64,000 nt of DNA from Curvivirga sp965219885. Its GTDB lineage: Bacteria > Pseudomonadota > Alphaproteobacteria > UBA8366 > Aestuariispiraceae. The position numbers were made by a program, and so were the translations under genes. How positions within the stretch are numbered: position 1 is the first letter of the stretch; each line of letters opens with the position of its first letter. The notes below the pieces were generated by a model. That model was not told where the DNA came from and ran no database searches. It was given only the letters and a program-made list of their open reading frames with translations. Of the stretch, positions 27,076-36,090 are shown piece by piece. The DNA is taken from the NCBI RefSeq assembly GCF_965219885.1, contig NZ_CBDCOT010000008.1:186001-250000 (forward strand), read 5' to 3'.

Positions 27076-27900
27076 TTACACAACCGTAATTTTCATTTGT
27101 TCTCGTGCGACAATTGCACCATCCCATTCATTACGAGCGTTACGTTCAATTTGCTCCATCACATCATCCGTATGACTTGGATCATGGTGAAATATGGCCA
27201 TCATTCGTGCATTTGCAAGTTTACAAAGCCGAATACCTTCCTCCCAAGTGGAATGTCCCCATCCAACCTTTGAAACAAATTCTTCTTCAGTATAGGTACA
27301 ATCATAAATCACGAGATCTGCATCCCTAATCAACTCTACCACATTTTCATTGGTTTCGCCCGGGATATGTTCTGTGTCAGTCACATAACAAACCGCGCGT
27401 CCTTTATACTCCACTCGATAGCCTGTAGCACCATTTGGATGATGTAACGCTGCAGTTTTCACAATCACTTGATCACTGATAGCGATATCGTCACCAGAGG
27501 TAAAATCCTCAAAAACCATATCACTTTGCATCGCTTCCAAAGGAATCGGAAAGAAAGGTTGTGCCATTTGCCCTTTAAACAGTTTTAAAATCCCGCCCTG
27601 CTCACGGGCATGCCCCGCCATAACCTTTAGTTTAAAGTTCGGCATATAAGCAGGTGTAAAAAATGGAAAGCCATTAATATGATCCCAATGAGTATGGGAT
27701 AATAAAATATAGGCACTCCCTCCCTCTTCTTGTACCATTGCTTCGCCAAGGCCTTTTAACCCGGTACCTGCATCAAAAATCAAACGCTCTCCACCAGCAT
27801 TAACCTCTACACAACTAGTATTTCCACCGAAACCAATATGTTGTGGAGATGGGCATGCTATAGACCCTCTTACACCCCAGAATTTAACGTTAAACGACAT
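27076..27900 (-). CDS. MBL-fold metallo-hydrolase
   Basis: A 274-residue metallo-beta-lactamase-fold protein. The motif LLSHTHWDHINGFPFF gives the HxHxDH zinc site. Further ligands are likely at TAALHHPNGATGYR, VTDTEH and the C-terminal AIFHHDPSHTD. The N-terminus VKFWGVRGSIACPSP is typical of a subgroup of stand-alone MBL hydrolases related to RNase Z and phosphodiesterase-like enzymes. The substrate is unknown; a nucleotide second messenger is speculative. GGAAGG precedes the start. It sits between motB (34 bp) and the HD-GYP gene (56 bp) on one strand. Confidence 0.85.
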   Translation of the reverse strand: MSFNVKFWGVRGSIACPSPQHIGFGGNTSCVEVNAGGERLIFDAGTGLKGLGEAMVQEEGGSAYILLSHTHWDHINGFPFFTPAYMPNFKLKVMAGHAREQGGILKLFKGQMAQPFFPIPLEAMQSDMVFEDFTSGDDIAISDQVIVKTAALHHPNGATGYRVEYKGRAVCYVTDTEHIPGETNENVVELIRDADLVIYDCTYTEEEFVSKVGWGHSTWEEGIRLCKLANARMMAIFHHDPSHTDDVMEQIERNARNEWDGAIVAREQMKITVV

Positions 27901-27934
27901 TAAAAAAAGTTACCTTCCTGCGAACAGATATCCG

Positions 27935-28627
27935 TTAAAATGCTTCATTTGCAAAACCAGGGAAAAGACGAATTGAAACTCGTCGATTTTGAGCTTTGTT
28001 TTCCGGTAATGAATTACCCATTACATCTTTTTCCGGTACTTTCGGTTTTGTATCTGCATATCCGGATGCCTTCATACGATACGCGTCCATACCTTGTGAA
28101 ATCAAGTATCTTACGACAGATGCAGCCCTGGCCGCAGACAACTCCCAATTAGACGGATAAATCGATGTATCTGCAATTGGGTCAGAATCTGTATGTCCCT
28201 CAATATCTACCATAAACAAATCATAAGGGGTTTCTTGAAGTTCACGCTTAATTTTCTTAAGTATCAATTTTGCCGGATCACTCAAATTCGCTGAACCGTC
28301 CTCAAAAAAAGAGCCACTCCCGAAATTAATAACAACACCAACATCATCAAACCCAACATCTACACTTTCGGGTGGCAAACTATCTTCTTCCTCAATCGAT
28401 GTTGATAAAATAGATTGCAACTCGAATATTGGTGTTTTGGTCGGGTCGTCTTGACCACCTACATACTCTTTAATACCAGCCTGTACTTGTTCAAACATTG
28501 GAATATCAACTTTTGAGAAAGAAACAAGCATGACAAAGAAAGCCATAAGAAGTGTAATAGCATCAGCATAAGTCGCGAGCCAATCTTCTGAGTCTTCCTC
28601 TTCAACATCTTGCTTCTTACGTCTCAT
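27935..28627 (-). CDS. motB: Flagellar stator protein MotB
   Basis: A 230-residue stator subunit. A single TM helix follows a charged N-terminus and contains the ion-carrying Asp in WLATYADAITLLMAFFVMLV. A periplasmic OmpA-type peptidoglycan-binding domain follows, with DIEGHTDSDPIADTSIYPSNWELSAARAASV split around residue 150-185. Shorter than enterobacterial MotB and nearer PomB-like forms; H+ versus Na+ use cannot be decided. GAGGGGGTG precedes the ATG; the gap to motA is 11 bp. Confidence 0.9.
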   Translation of the reverse strand: MRRKKQDVEEEDSEDWLATYADAITLLMAFFVMLVSFSKVDIPMFEQVQAGIKEYVGGQDDPTKTPIFELQSILSTSIEEEDSLPPESVDVGFDDVGVVINFGSGSFFEDGSANLSDPAKLILKKIKRELQETPYDLFMVDIEGHTDSDPIADTSIYPSNWELSAARAASVVRYLISQGMDAYRMKASGYADTKPKVPEKDVMGNSLPENKAQNRRVSIRLFPGFANEAF

Positions 28628-28638
28628 GCTTCACCCCC

Positions 28639-29436
28639 TCATTGACTCGCCATTTGCTTATCAATGTCATATTGAATAGCTGGATCAAGGAAACTATTCA
28701 TCCGATCTTGAATCAAACGAGGATTTTTTCGATCAGATAATAAAGCCATACCTTCTGCCATCAATTCCATACGAAAACGAGAAATTTGATTTCTTTGTGT
28801 CATTTTATTCGCTGCAGGCATAAAAATCATTCGAGCAATAACAACGCCGTACAAAGTTGTATTTAAAGCCACAGCTAATCCAGGGCCAAGACTTTTGGGA
28901 TCTCCCCCCATATTATCCAACATAATGATTAATCCCACCAATGTACCAATCATTCCAAATGCAGGCGCCGTTCCAGCCATTGTTTTCAAGATATTCGCAG
29001 GCACCATATTACGTTCAAAAGTTGTATCAACCATGCGCAACATATTTTCACGCACATCCTCGCCCGAATGCCCAGATAAAATCATCTCCAACCCAAATGA
29101 AATGAACGGATCGTTTTTAACTTTTTTTAATTCGTCATCCAAACCGACTATACCATTTTGTTGGGCGATATATCCCCATTTAATTACACGACCGACTTCT
29201 TGGTTCATAATACTACGCCCAATACGTTGAGGTGTAAAAATGCTCAACGCCGCCTTTAATGCAAGCATTACATATCGGGCTTCTTGCCCCAAAAAAGTAG
29301 CTGCTAAAGTACCGCCAAGTACCATAACTAAACTAGGCGCATCGACAAAAATATACGGATTATCTGTACTCAAAAAAATGGAGCCAATAAATAACCCAAA
29401 TGCAGCTAAAAAGCCGATAAAACTGTTAATAGACAT
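28639..29436 (-). CDS. motA: Flagellar stator protein MotA
   Basis: A 265-residue inner-membrane stator subunit with four TM helices. The first pair lies near residues 5-50 (GFLAAFGLFIGSIFL and APSLVMVLGGTLAATFLG). The second pair contains LKTMAGTAPAFGMIGTLVGLIIML and AVALNTTLYGVVIARMIF. The cytoplasmic loop between them contacts FliG. First gene of the motA-motB-MBL-HD-GYP string. Confidence 0.93.
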   Translation of the reverse strand: MSINSFIGFLAAFGLFIGSIFLSTDNPYIFVDAPSLVMVLGGTLAATFLGQEARYVMLALKAALSIFTPQRIGRSIMNQEVGRVIKWGYIAQQNGIVGLDDELKKVKNDPFISFGLEMILSGHSGEDVRENMLRMVDTTFERNMVPANILKTMAGTAPAFGMIGTLVGLIIMLDNMGGDPKSLGPGLAVALNTTLYGVVIARMIFMPAANKMTQRNQISRFRMELMAEGMALLSDRKNPRLIQDRMNSFLDPAIQYDIDKQMASQ

Positions 29437-29583
29437 TTTGACCTGTCTTTACCTGTAACTTTCATTATATCAGACAAGTTGCTATTCCCATGGTTAGCGC
29501 GTAAAAACGGCTATGTCTGATACCCCTTTATAGATTACTATACGAATAAAGTACTAGAATCGCAGAAAAAGTTAAACAAAATA

Positions 29584-30912
29584 ATGCCTTCAAATCATAA
29601 TCGTCGGAATCGAAAGTCAAAAAAACCCCAATTCACCTCTCACCCTGTGGAAGTGGAAATCACCCGCCTTGGCGCTGGCGGAGATGGAATTGCTACAGAT
29701 GATAAAGGTCGTACGATCTATATGCCTTATAGTTTACCCGGAGAGATTGCCGTTGGAAAAACTATTGCAAAACGCGGTGAAGGTATCGCTGCCAAACTTG
29801 AAAGCATTCAAAATCCATCAAAAAGCCGAGTGGAGCAGAAATGTGACTACTTCGGACGGTGCGGCGGTTGTTCCATGCAGCATATGGCGACTGATGCAAT
29901 CGCAGATTGGAAAAGAGAAACTCTCACCAAAACATTACATCAAAAAGGCTTAGATGATTTCCCTGTAAACCCAACAAAATCGGTTCCAGCGGGAACACGC
30001 AGACGCGCACGTTTTGCCGTGAAACCAACGCAAAATAAATGTGTGTTCGGCTTTAATAGCCCGTTTAGTAAGCAAATCATCGATATTGAAACTTGCCCGC
30101 TTCTATCACCTAAACTTTCAGAAGCGTTATCAGTTTTACGTCATCTTAGTGGATCCATTGAAGGTTTTTCTATGGGCGGTGATGTGCAGGCAACCGAAAC
30201 ACAAAACGGTTTAGACATCTTATTTGTTCCCAACAATAATGGGGAATTAACACTTCAGGATCGGGAAAATCTGATCGAATTCGCTAATCAGCATCAGGTG
30301 GCTCGTATCGCTTGGGAAAATGACGGCTGGGTAGAACCTGTATGTGCTTTGTTACCGGCAGATATCAAATTTGCCCATACGGATGTTGCTGTTCCTATTG
30401 GTGCATTTTTACAACCAAGTCAGGCAGGACAAGATATTCTTGTCGAACTGGTTTGCAAGGCTGTTGGTGATGCAAAGAAAATCGCCGACCTATATTGTGG
30501 CTGCGGCACATTTACTCTTCCTCTAGCCGCTCTTCCCCAAAAACCAATTGTACATGCAGCGGACGGATTAGAAGATCAAGTATCAGCCATGCGTAAAGCT
30601 GTTGCAGGTCAAAAGATTACCGTTGAATCCGTTGATTTGGCGAAAACCCCACCCAGCAGTGAAGAACTAAATGCATTTGATGCAGTTGTATTCGACCCTC
30701 CTCGTGCGGGTGCACAACGTTTGGCAGAAAGTCTCGCTTGGTCAAATGTTGAAACAATTGTCGCTGTTTCATGTAATCCGGCAACGTTAGCCCGTGACCT
30801 GCGTATCCTTGTAGATGGCGGATATGAAATTATTGAAGTGACACCCGTGGATCAGTTTACTTGGTCAGCCCATCTGGAAGCCGTTGTGGTTTTGAAGCGT
30901 GAGTCATTTTAG
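29584..30912 (+). CDS. rlmD: TrmA/RumA-family RNA (uracil-C5) methyltransferase, RlmD-like
   Basis: SAM-dependent RNA methyltransferase of 442 residues. An N-terminal TRAM-like domain (VEITRLGAGGDGIATDDKGR) is followed by the 4Fe-4S cysteines in CDYFGRCGGCSMQHM, the SAM motif ADLYCGCGTFTLPLA, VVFDPPRAGAQ, and the catalytic Cys in IVAVSCNPATLARDLRIL. These features fit 23S rRNA m5U1939 (RlmD) or m5U747-type enzymes; the exact site is inferred. It is divergent from motA and convergent with the MATE gene (2 bp between stops). Confidence 0.9.
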   Translation: MPSNHNRRNRKSKKPQFTSHPVEVEITRLGAGGDGIATDDKGRTIYMPYSLPGEIAVGKTIAKRGEGIAAKLESIQNPSKSRVEQKCDYFGRCGGCSMQHMATDAIADWKRETLTKTLHQKGLDDFPVNPTKSVPAGTRRRARFAVKPTQNKCVFGFNSPFSKQIIDIETCPLLSPKLSEALSVLRHLSGSIEGFSMGGDVQATETQNGLDILFVPNNNGELTLQDRENLIEFANQHQVARIAWENDGWVEPVCALLPADIKFAHTDVAVPIGAFLQPSQAGQDILVELVCKAVGDAKKIADLYCGCGTFTLPLAALPQKPIVHAADGLEDQVSAMRKAVAGQKITVESVDLAKTPPSSEELNAFDAVVFDPPRAGAQRLAESLAWSNVETIVAVSCNPATLARDLRILVDGGYEIIEVTPVDQFTWSAHLEAVVVLKRESF

Positions 30913-30914
30913 AT

Positions 30915-32261
30915 TCACGTTTCCTTCCTCATCGGGATTGAATCTCGTAATGCCGGATAATAATACCACTGGGTTAATCCACGTAACGTCATTAACACAC
31001 ACATTCCTGCCATAACACCATGTTCGTCAAAGGTTGGTACCAATATCTGCATAGATAGCAAATATCCTCCAACAGAAATTATCATGGCTTTACGGGTTTC
31101 AACCACATGCGTTGATCCAAAATATATCCCATCAAAAATGAAACACCACATGCCAAATAATGGCATCAACACCATCCAGATAAGATATTCCGAAGAAACC
31201 GCTATTAATTCCGGTAAATCTGTAAAAAAACCAATCCAATATTCGCCTGAAATATAATAAATTCCGGACATTCCGAGCGCCACAAGGAGGCCTAGCTCAA
31301 AACTTGCGCGGTTCACGGCGCTAAAAGTTTTCCGATCCTTTGCACCAACGGCTTGACCTACAAGTGTTTCATTTGCATGCGCGAAACCATCTAGCCCGAA
31401 AGAGCAAATATGGAATAAATGTCCTAAAATGACTGTTGCAGCTAAAAATGTATCTCCTATCTTTGCTGCTTCTGCGGTTTGATAAGCAAAAGCAAACATG
31501 AGTAACAAAGAGCGTATAAATAGCTCTCTATTCACAACGGTCATTCGTTTAACTTTTTGCCAATTCCATATAACCGATTTACTTAGTCCTGTTTCTGGCC
31601 ATAAATCCCTGCGTCCAAAAATAAAGTAAAGTCCAACAATAACGCCTGCATATTCGGCAATAACCGTGGCAAGAGCAACGCCATCGACAGTCATCTCAAG
31701 ACCTAAAACAAACCATAAATCCAATATAACATTCAAAATGTTAACTATGATCTGAAGAATCATCGGACGTTTTGAATCTTGTAATGCCAGTAACCATCCA
31801 ACAAAAACGAAATTCAAAAACGATGCGGGTGCTCCCCAAATTCGAATGTAATAATATGTTTGAGCGTGTATTTCGACTTGCTCACTTGCCTCAAAAGCCC
31901 AAAAAGACAACCAAGCGATCGGTATTTGAATAACAATTAGTAAGATAGCTAAAAAGACAGCCATGCCAATTGCACGAAACAATACGGCCCATACTTCCTG
32001 CATATCTTTGGCGCCGTACGCTTGTGCACCAAGGCCAGTTGTGCCTTTTCGTAAAAAAGCTACTCCCCAATAAATGAAGGAATAGATAACAGCGCTAAGT
32101 GCAACCCCACCCAAGTAAGATTCATCATCTAGGCGCCCTAAAACTGCGGTATCAACAATACCTGGTAAGGGTATGAATAAATTGGATAAAATGATTGGAT
32201 AAGAAAGCTTCCACACTTTCCTACGCCAAAACCATGCGTCATTAGTCGGAGACTGATACAT
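30915..32261 (-). CDS. MATE-family multidrug/metabolite efflux transporter (DinF-like)
   Basis: Twelve-TM cation-coupled antiporter of 448 residues. Family traits are the N-terminal PIILSNLFIPLPGIVDTAVLGRL, LRKGTTGLGAQAYGAKD, and the second-half repeat GFAHANETLVGQAVGAKD. It resembles DinF-subgroup proteins. The substrate is unknown. It follows the DUF3572 gene by 12 bp on the same strand. Confidence 0.9.
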   Translation of the reverse strand: MYQSPTNDAWFWRRKVWKLSYPIILSNLFIPLPGIVDTAVLGRLDDESYLGGVALSAVIYSFIYWGVAFLRKGTTGLGAQAYGAKDMQEVWAVLFRAIGMAVFLAILLIVIQIPIAWLSFWAFEASEQVEIHAQTYYYIRIWGAPASFLNFVFVGWLLALQDSKRPMILQIIVNILNVILDLWFVLGLEMTVDGVALATVIAEYAGVIVGLYFIFGRRDLWPETGLSKSVIWNWQKVKRMTVVNRELFIRSLLLMFAFAYQTAEAAKIGDTFLAATVILGHLFHICSFGLDGFAHANETLVGQAVGAKDRKTFSAVNRASFELGLLVALGMSGIYYISGEYWIGFFTDLPELIAVSSEYLIWMVLMPLFGMWCFIFDGIYFGSTHVVETRKAMIISVGGYLLSMQILVPTFDEHGVMAGMCVLMTLRGLTQWYYYPALRDSIPMRKET

Positions 32262-32273
32262 TAATTTATTCGC

Positions 32274-32558
32274 TTAGGAATAATGATGGCTCTCACCACC
32301 TGGCAATGCCGGTCGAATTTGCATTGGGAAAGATGGATCCACACCCGCCCATTCTGCAAATTCAATTAAGTCCGGCTCATGCGCCAATAGGAAGTCTAAA
32401 ATACCTCCCATAAATGCCGGATCGCCAACACGCTCACGAATTTCCGCAGGCCCTACTCCACATATTGCCAAGAATCGCCCTAACCTGTCCGGGTTTTGGG
32501 CAATCCAGCTAAGAGCGCTTGCAGCGAGTTGTTCTGCCTGTTCTTTTTCGCTTATCAT
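32274..32558 (-). CDS. DUF3572 family protein
   Basis: A 94-residue soluble protein matching the alphaproteobacterial DUF3572 family: AASALSWIAQNPDRLGRFLAICGVGPAEIR, then FMGGILDFLLAHEPDLIEFAEWAG. The function is unknown. AGGATC lies upstream of the ATG. It heads a two-gene unit with the MATE transporter and is divergent from the methyltransferase at 32595. Confidence 0.85.
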   Translation of the reverse strand: MISEKEQAEQLAASALSWIAQNPDRLGRFLAICGVGPAEIRERVGDPAFMGGILDFLLAHEPDLIEFAEWAGVDPSFPMQIRPALPGGESHHYS

Positions 32559-32594
32559 AGTCTTGATCCTGATTATTTATTATTGAGGTACACC

Positions 32595-33359
32595 ATGGAA
32601 TGGGATCCGAATGTCTATTTATCCTTTGAACGAACCAGATTGCAACCCGCTCTTGACCTGATTAGCAGAATTCCAAACAGGAATTTCAATGAAATTGCTG
32701 ATTTGGGTTGTGGTCCGGGTAATGTTACTCACCTTATCTCCCAAAAATGGATAAATGCAAACGTTACGGGATATGACTCTTCCGATGAAATGTTGGCAAA
32801 AGCAAAACGAACTTATTCCCATATAAATTGGATAAAACAAAACGCTAAGACATTTTCTCCGCATCAACCTCTGGACTTAATTTTCTCAAATGCTTGTCTT
32901 CAATGGCTTCCCGATCATAAAATCCTATTTCCCAATCTTATAAAACAGCTCTCAGATGGTGGTGTATTTGCGGTTCAAATGCCCAACAACTATCGAAGAC
33001 CAACACATGAATATGTTAAAAAAGCAGCAAAAGAAGCAGGACTTTTCAATGAATTAAAGGACTTATTTAATCCTATACCTGTAAATAACCCTGATCATTA
33101 TTATGAGATTTTATCTCCGCTATGCCGTCAGGTGGACATTTGGGAGACAGATTACTTACAAGAGTTAGAAGGCGACAACCCCGTAGCGGACTGGACCACC
33201 GGTTCATATTTAAGGCCGTTCTTACAGGCGTTAAATGATGAAAACAAAGTTCGTTTTGAAAAACATTATCGAGACCTCATTTTAACTGCTTATCCCAAGC
33301 AATTTAACGGCAAAACACTTTTGCCATTCAAGAGATTGTTTATTCTAGCCATTCATTAA
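32595..33359 (+). CDS. tam: Trans-aconitate 2-methyltransferase-like SAM methyltransferase
   Basis: Class I SAM-dependent methyltransferase of about 254 residues. Motif I is EIADLGCGPGNVTHLI. VTGYDSSDEMLAKAK and LDLIFSNACLQWLPDH follow, and VFAVQMPNNYRRPTHEYV is typical of Tam, which methyl-esterifies trans-aconitate to lessen its inhibition of aconitase. The ATG at 32595 with GAGG 8 nt upstream is chosen over the longer frame from 32496, which overlaps the divergent DUF3572 gene. Confidence 0.88.
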   Translation: MEWDPNVYLSFERTRLQPALDLISRIPNRNFNEIADLGCGPGNVTHLISQKWINANVTGYDSSDEMLAKAKRTYSHINWIKQNAKTFSPHQPLDLIFSNACLQWLPDHKILFPNLIKQLSDGGVFAVQMPNNYRRPTHEYVKKAAKEAGLFNELKDLFNPIPVNNPDHYYEILSPLCRQVDIWETDYLQELEGDNPVADWTTGSYLRPFLQALNDENKVRFEKHYRDLILTAYPKQFNGKTLLPFKRLFILAIH

Positions 33360-33442
33360 TATTCGTGTAGTAATACGCTCGTTCTTGATCGATGGTGCAG
33401 TCAGAAAAAAGTTGCATTCATGATTAAAGAATTTTAAGAAAA

Positions 33443-33452
33443 TGTGATCACA
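33443..33452. promoter_or_regulatory. Exact TGTGATCACA operator upstream of gabD
   Basis: Third exact copy of the palindrome, centred about 57 bp upstream of the gabD ATG and flanked by A/T-rich DNA. It links gabD to the potG and aminotransferase promoters about 18-24 kb away. Confidence 0.7.
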
Positions 33453-33504
33453 AAAAATTTTTCTCAAAACATCACTGATAACCGCAGGGATAAAGGATAA
33501 ATCA

Positions 33505-34965
33505 ATGCAACTAAAAGATATGAGCTTGTTACGCACAGACGCCTATATCAACGGCGAATGGGTATCTTCCGATAATCAAACAACTTATCCAGTCTCTGAT
33601 CCTGCAAATGGTCAGAAAATCGCTGATGTTGCAAAATGCGGTCAGGCAGAGACACGTCGTGCCATTGAAGCTGCTGATGCAGCCATGCCTGCTTGGCAAG
33701 CAAAGTCAGCAAAAGAACGTGGTGCCATTCTACGTAAGTGGTTTGATCTAATGTTGGCAAACAAAGAAGATCTTGCGATTATCATGACATCTGAATGTGG
33801 TAAACCTTTGGCAGAGTCTCAAGGCGAAGTTATGTATGCAGCTTCTTTCCTTGAGTGGTTTGCAGAAGAAGCAAAACGTGCCTATGGCGATACAATCCCA
33901 ACCCATAATCCATCGCAACGTCTTGTTACAATCAAGCAAGGTATCGGGGTTTCCGCTGGCATTAATCCGTGGAACTTCCCTGCGGCAATGATCACACGTA
34001 AAGCAGCCCCTTCTATCGCAGCTGGATGCCCGCAAGTTGTAAAACCTGCGGAAGCAACACCATTGACAGCTTTGGCCCTTGCCGAACTTGCAGAACGCGC
34101 AGGCATCCCTGCTGGTGTCTTATCTATCATTCCAGGTGATCGTGATGATGCTGCCGCGATTGGCGGTGAGTTAACTAGCAACTCAATTGTTAAAAAAGTT
34201 AGCTTCACAGGTTCTACACCTGTGGGCAAATTATTGATGAGTCAAGCATCTTCAACCGTTAAGAAAGTTAGCTTGGAATTAGGCGGTAATGCTCCATTCA
34301 TCGTATTTGACGATGCAGATCTTGACGCTGCTGTTCAAGGTGCTTTGGCTTGTAAATTCCGCAATGCAGGGCAAACATGCGTATGCGCCAATCGTATTCT
34401 GGTCCAAGAAGGTGTCTATGACAAATTCAGCGAAAAACTTGCAAAAGCTGTTGCTGAATTTAACGTAGGTCATGGCCTTGAAGCAGGTATTACAATGGGC
34501 CCTGTGATTAACGATGCAGCAATCGCAAAGATTGACAGCTTGGTGTCTTCTGCCAAAGCCGCTGGTGCGACACCATTGCTAGGTGGCGATCCTCACGAGT
34601 TGGGCGGAAACTTCTATACGCCATCCATTCTAACCAATGCGAGTTTGGATATGGAAATTGCCAATAATGAAATCTTTGGCCCTGTCGCAGTTCTTTACAA
34701 ATTCAAAACTGAAGAAGAAGCAATTCAGATTGCTAATGACACACCATTTGGATTAGCATCCTATTTCTACAGTCGTGACATTGGTCGTGTATGGCGTGTA
34801 GGTGAAGGCCTTGAATATGGTATGGTTGGTATTAATACAGGTATCATTTCGGCTGAAACCGTACCATTTGGCGGTATTAAAGAATCCGGTATTGGTCGTG
34901 AAGGCGGTCATCAGGGATTAGATGAATATATGGAAGTCAAATATCTCTGCATGGGTGATATTTAA
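33505..34965 (+). CDS. gabD: Succinate-semialdehyde dehydrogenase
   Basis: NAD(P)-dependent aldehyde dehydrogenase of 486 residues. GINPWNFPAAMITRK forms the oxyanion/cofactor region, FTGSTPVGK the cofactor fold, LELGGNAPFIVFDDADLD the general-base Glu, and NAGQTCVCANR the nucleophile Cys next to a second Cys. The pattern is GabD-like. It turns succinate semialdehyde, the end product of GABA and putrescine breakdown, into succinate. AAGGA precedes the ATG. A terminator follows at 34993. The shared operator suggests it finishes the pathway begun by the aminotransferase at 7571. A GABA transaminase is not visible unless that aminotransferase serves both steps. Confidence 0.93.
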   Translation: MQLKDMSLLRTDAYINGEWVSSDNQTTYPVSDPANGQKIADVAKCGQAETRRAIEAADAAMPAWQAKSAKERGAILRKWFDLMLANKEDLAIIMTSECGKPLAESQGEVMYAASFLEWFAEEAKRAYGDTIPTHNPSQRLVTIKQGIGVSAGINPWNFPAAMITRKAAPSIAAGCPQVVKPAEATPLTALALAELAERAGIPAGVLSIIPGDRDDAAAIGGELTSNSIVKKVSFTGSTPVGKLLMSQASSTVKKVSLELGGNAPFIVFDDADLDAAVQGALACKFRNAGQTCVCANRILVQEGVYDKFSEKLAKAVAEFNVGHGLEAGITMGPVINDAAIAKIDSLVSSAKAAGATPLLGGDPHELGGNFYTPSILTNASLDMEIANNEIFGPVAVLYKFKTEEEAIQIANDTPFGLASYFYSRDIGRVWRVGEGLEYGMVGINTGIISAETVPFGGIKESGIGREGGHQGLDEYMEVKYLCMGDI

Positions 34966-34992
34966 AGCTATAAATAAATACCTATTTGTAGA

Positions 34993-35018
34993 GGGCTCGC
35001 ATAATATGCGAGCCCTTT
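34993..35018 (+). terminator. Terminator after gabD
   Basis: GGGCTCGCATA pairs perfectly with TATGCGAGCCC (34993-35015) around one base, followed by TTTT. Confidence 0.88.
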
Positions 35019-35086
35019 TACATTGCATCAAAGGTGAAAAACCTTATAACCTGCAACAAAGATTTCAATGAGATAAGAGTTATCCA

Positions 35087-35743
35087 ATGCTATTGCTTCG
35101 TTTTGCTTTATATGAAGACCGTATTAGTCCAGGTGGGGCTGTGGAATATCTAACACCGGGTTCCAGTCGTCTGTTATTCTGCCTGCAAGGTTCTGCCGGC
35201 CTTGGTGATGGGCGTTCAATTTCTGTTCAAGAAGCAGCACTTGCACATGGAAACACTTATGTGAATACAGGGCATGACGGCGCGCTTTTATGGCGTTGGG
35301 AATTATTTGAAGATGATCAGGAACCAGAAATGGATCCTATGGGTGTGACATCACGTTTAGTGAATGAGCAAACTGTCGGGTTTGAGGAAGGCGAAGATAT
35401 TCTTTTTCGTTGTGAAAGTCTTGGTATGCCTCCGGCTGATGAAATTGAACAAATGCGCCTCTTTGGACCTGCTATCCATGTATGTATGGCAGGCGGTTTT
35501 CAAACCTTGCATGGAACAGATGTTGCGCAAATGAAACCGCAAGGTGCTTGGTTTATCAATGGTGGTGAAACTTTTGATCTTGAAGCCCATAATAAAGAAC
35601 CAAGCATGCTGTTACGTGCTGTGATTTTACCGCCGGTTCTTGCAGGTGAAACTTCACAAATTATTCCAGAAGATCAAATCAAACCAAAAGATGGTAAAAA
35701 GCGATTTGAAAAAATCCATACTGAAGGAATCGTTGCTCTTTAA
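35087..35743 (+). CDS. Cupin-like protein of unknown function
   Basis: A 218-residue protein I do not recognise as a named family. Two beta-rich halves look like a bicupin: LLFCLQGSAGLGDGRSISVQEAA with a following histidine, and GGFQTLHGTDVAQMKPQGAWFINGGETFDLEAH. No signal peptide or TM segment. It ends 11 bp before the HNH gene, so the two may be cotranscribed. Sensing or binding of a small metabolite is a guess from the fold. Confidence 0.6.
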   Translation: MLLLRFALYEDRISPGGAVEYLTPGSSRLLFCLQGSAGLGDGRSISVQEAALAHGNTYVNTGHDGALLWRWELFEDDQEPEMDPMGVTSRLVNEQTVGFEEGEDILFRCESLGMPPADEIEQMRLFGPAIHVCMAGGFQTLHGTDVAQMKPQGAWFINGGETFDLEAHNKEPSMLLRAVILPPVLAGETSQIIPEDQIKPKDGKKRFEKIHTEGIVAL

Positions 35744-35754
35744 AGGAATTTACC

Positions 35755-36084
35755 ATGCCTAACTCTTCTATTTCAAAACCGAAACAAAAAGAGTTAGGCC
35801 CCTGCCCGATTTGTGGACGCATGATGATCCTTGGTCCTTCAACAGACAGACATCATTGGATACCAAAATCTCAAAATGGAGAAGATTGGGATTACCTACA
35901 TCGTGTCTGTCACAAGAAAATCCATTCTTTATACACGGAGAAATTCCTTGCTAAAGAAATGAATTCACCCGAAAAACTCCTTCAGGATGAAGACATTCAA
36001 AAGTTTGTTAAATGGGTAAGAAAACAGCCTATAGAATCTATAGGCCGTATCAAAAAAACTAAAAAAGGTAAGAAATATAAATAA
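35755..36084 (+). CDS. Small HNH-type nuclease-fold protein
   Basis: A 109-residue protein with an HNH pattern: a zinc-knuckle-like CPICGRMM, the core DRHHWIPKSQ, and HRVCHKKIHSLYTEKFL. Its basic C-terminal tail (RIKKTKKGKKYK) could bind nucleic acid. AAAGGAA precedes the ATG. Small lone HNH proteins occur widely in chromosomes without a known partner. No restriction methylase or phage genes are near, so I make no defence claim. Confidence 0.7.
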   Translation: MPNSSISKPKQKELGPCPICGRMMILGPSTDRHHWIPKSQNGEDWDYLHRVCHKKIHSLYTEKFLAKEMNSPEKLLQDEDIQKFVKWVRKQPIESIGRIKKTKKGKKYK

Positions 36085-36090
36085 TATATC

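Noticed and set aside
9013..33452. TGTGATCACA sites as CRP-binding sites
   Set aside because: CRP half-sites TGTGA and TCACA need a 6-bp spacer; here they abut, which suits a compact TetR-type operator better.
35755..36084. HNH gene as part of a restriction or phage-defence system
   Set aside because: No methylase, helicase, toxin or phage genes nearby; lone small HNH proteins are common.
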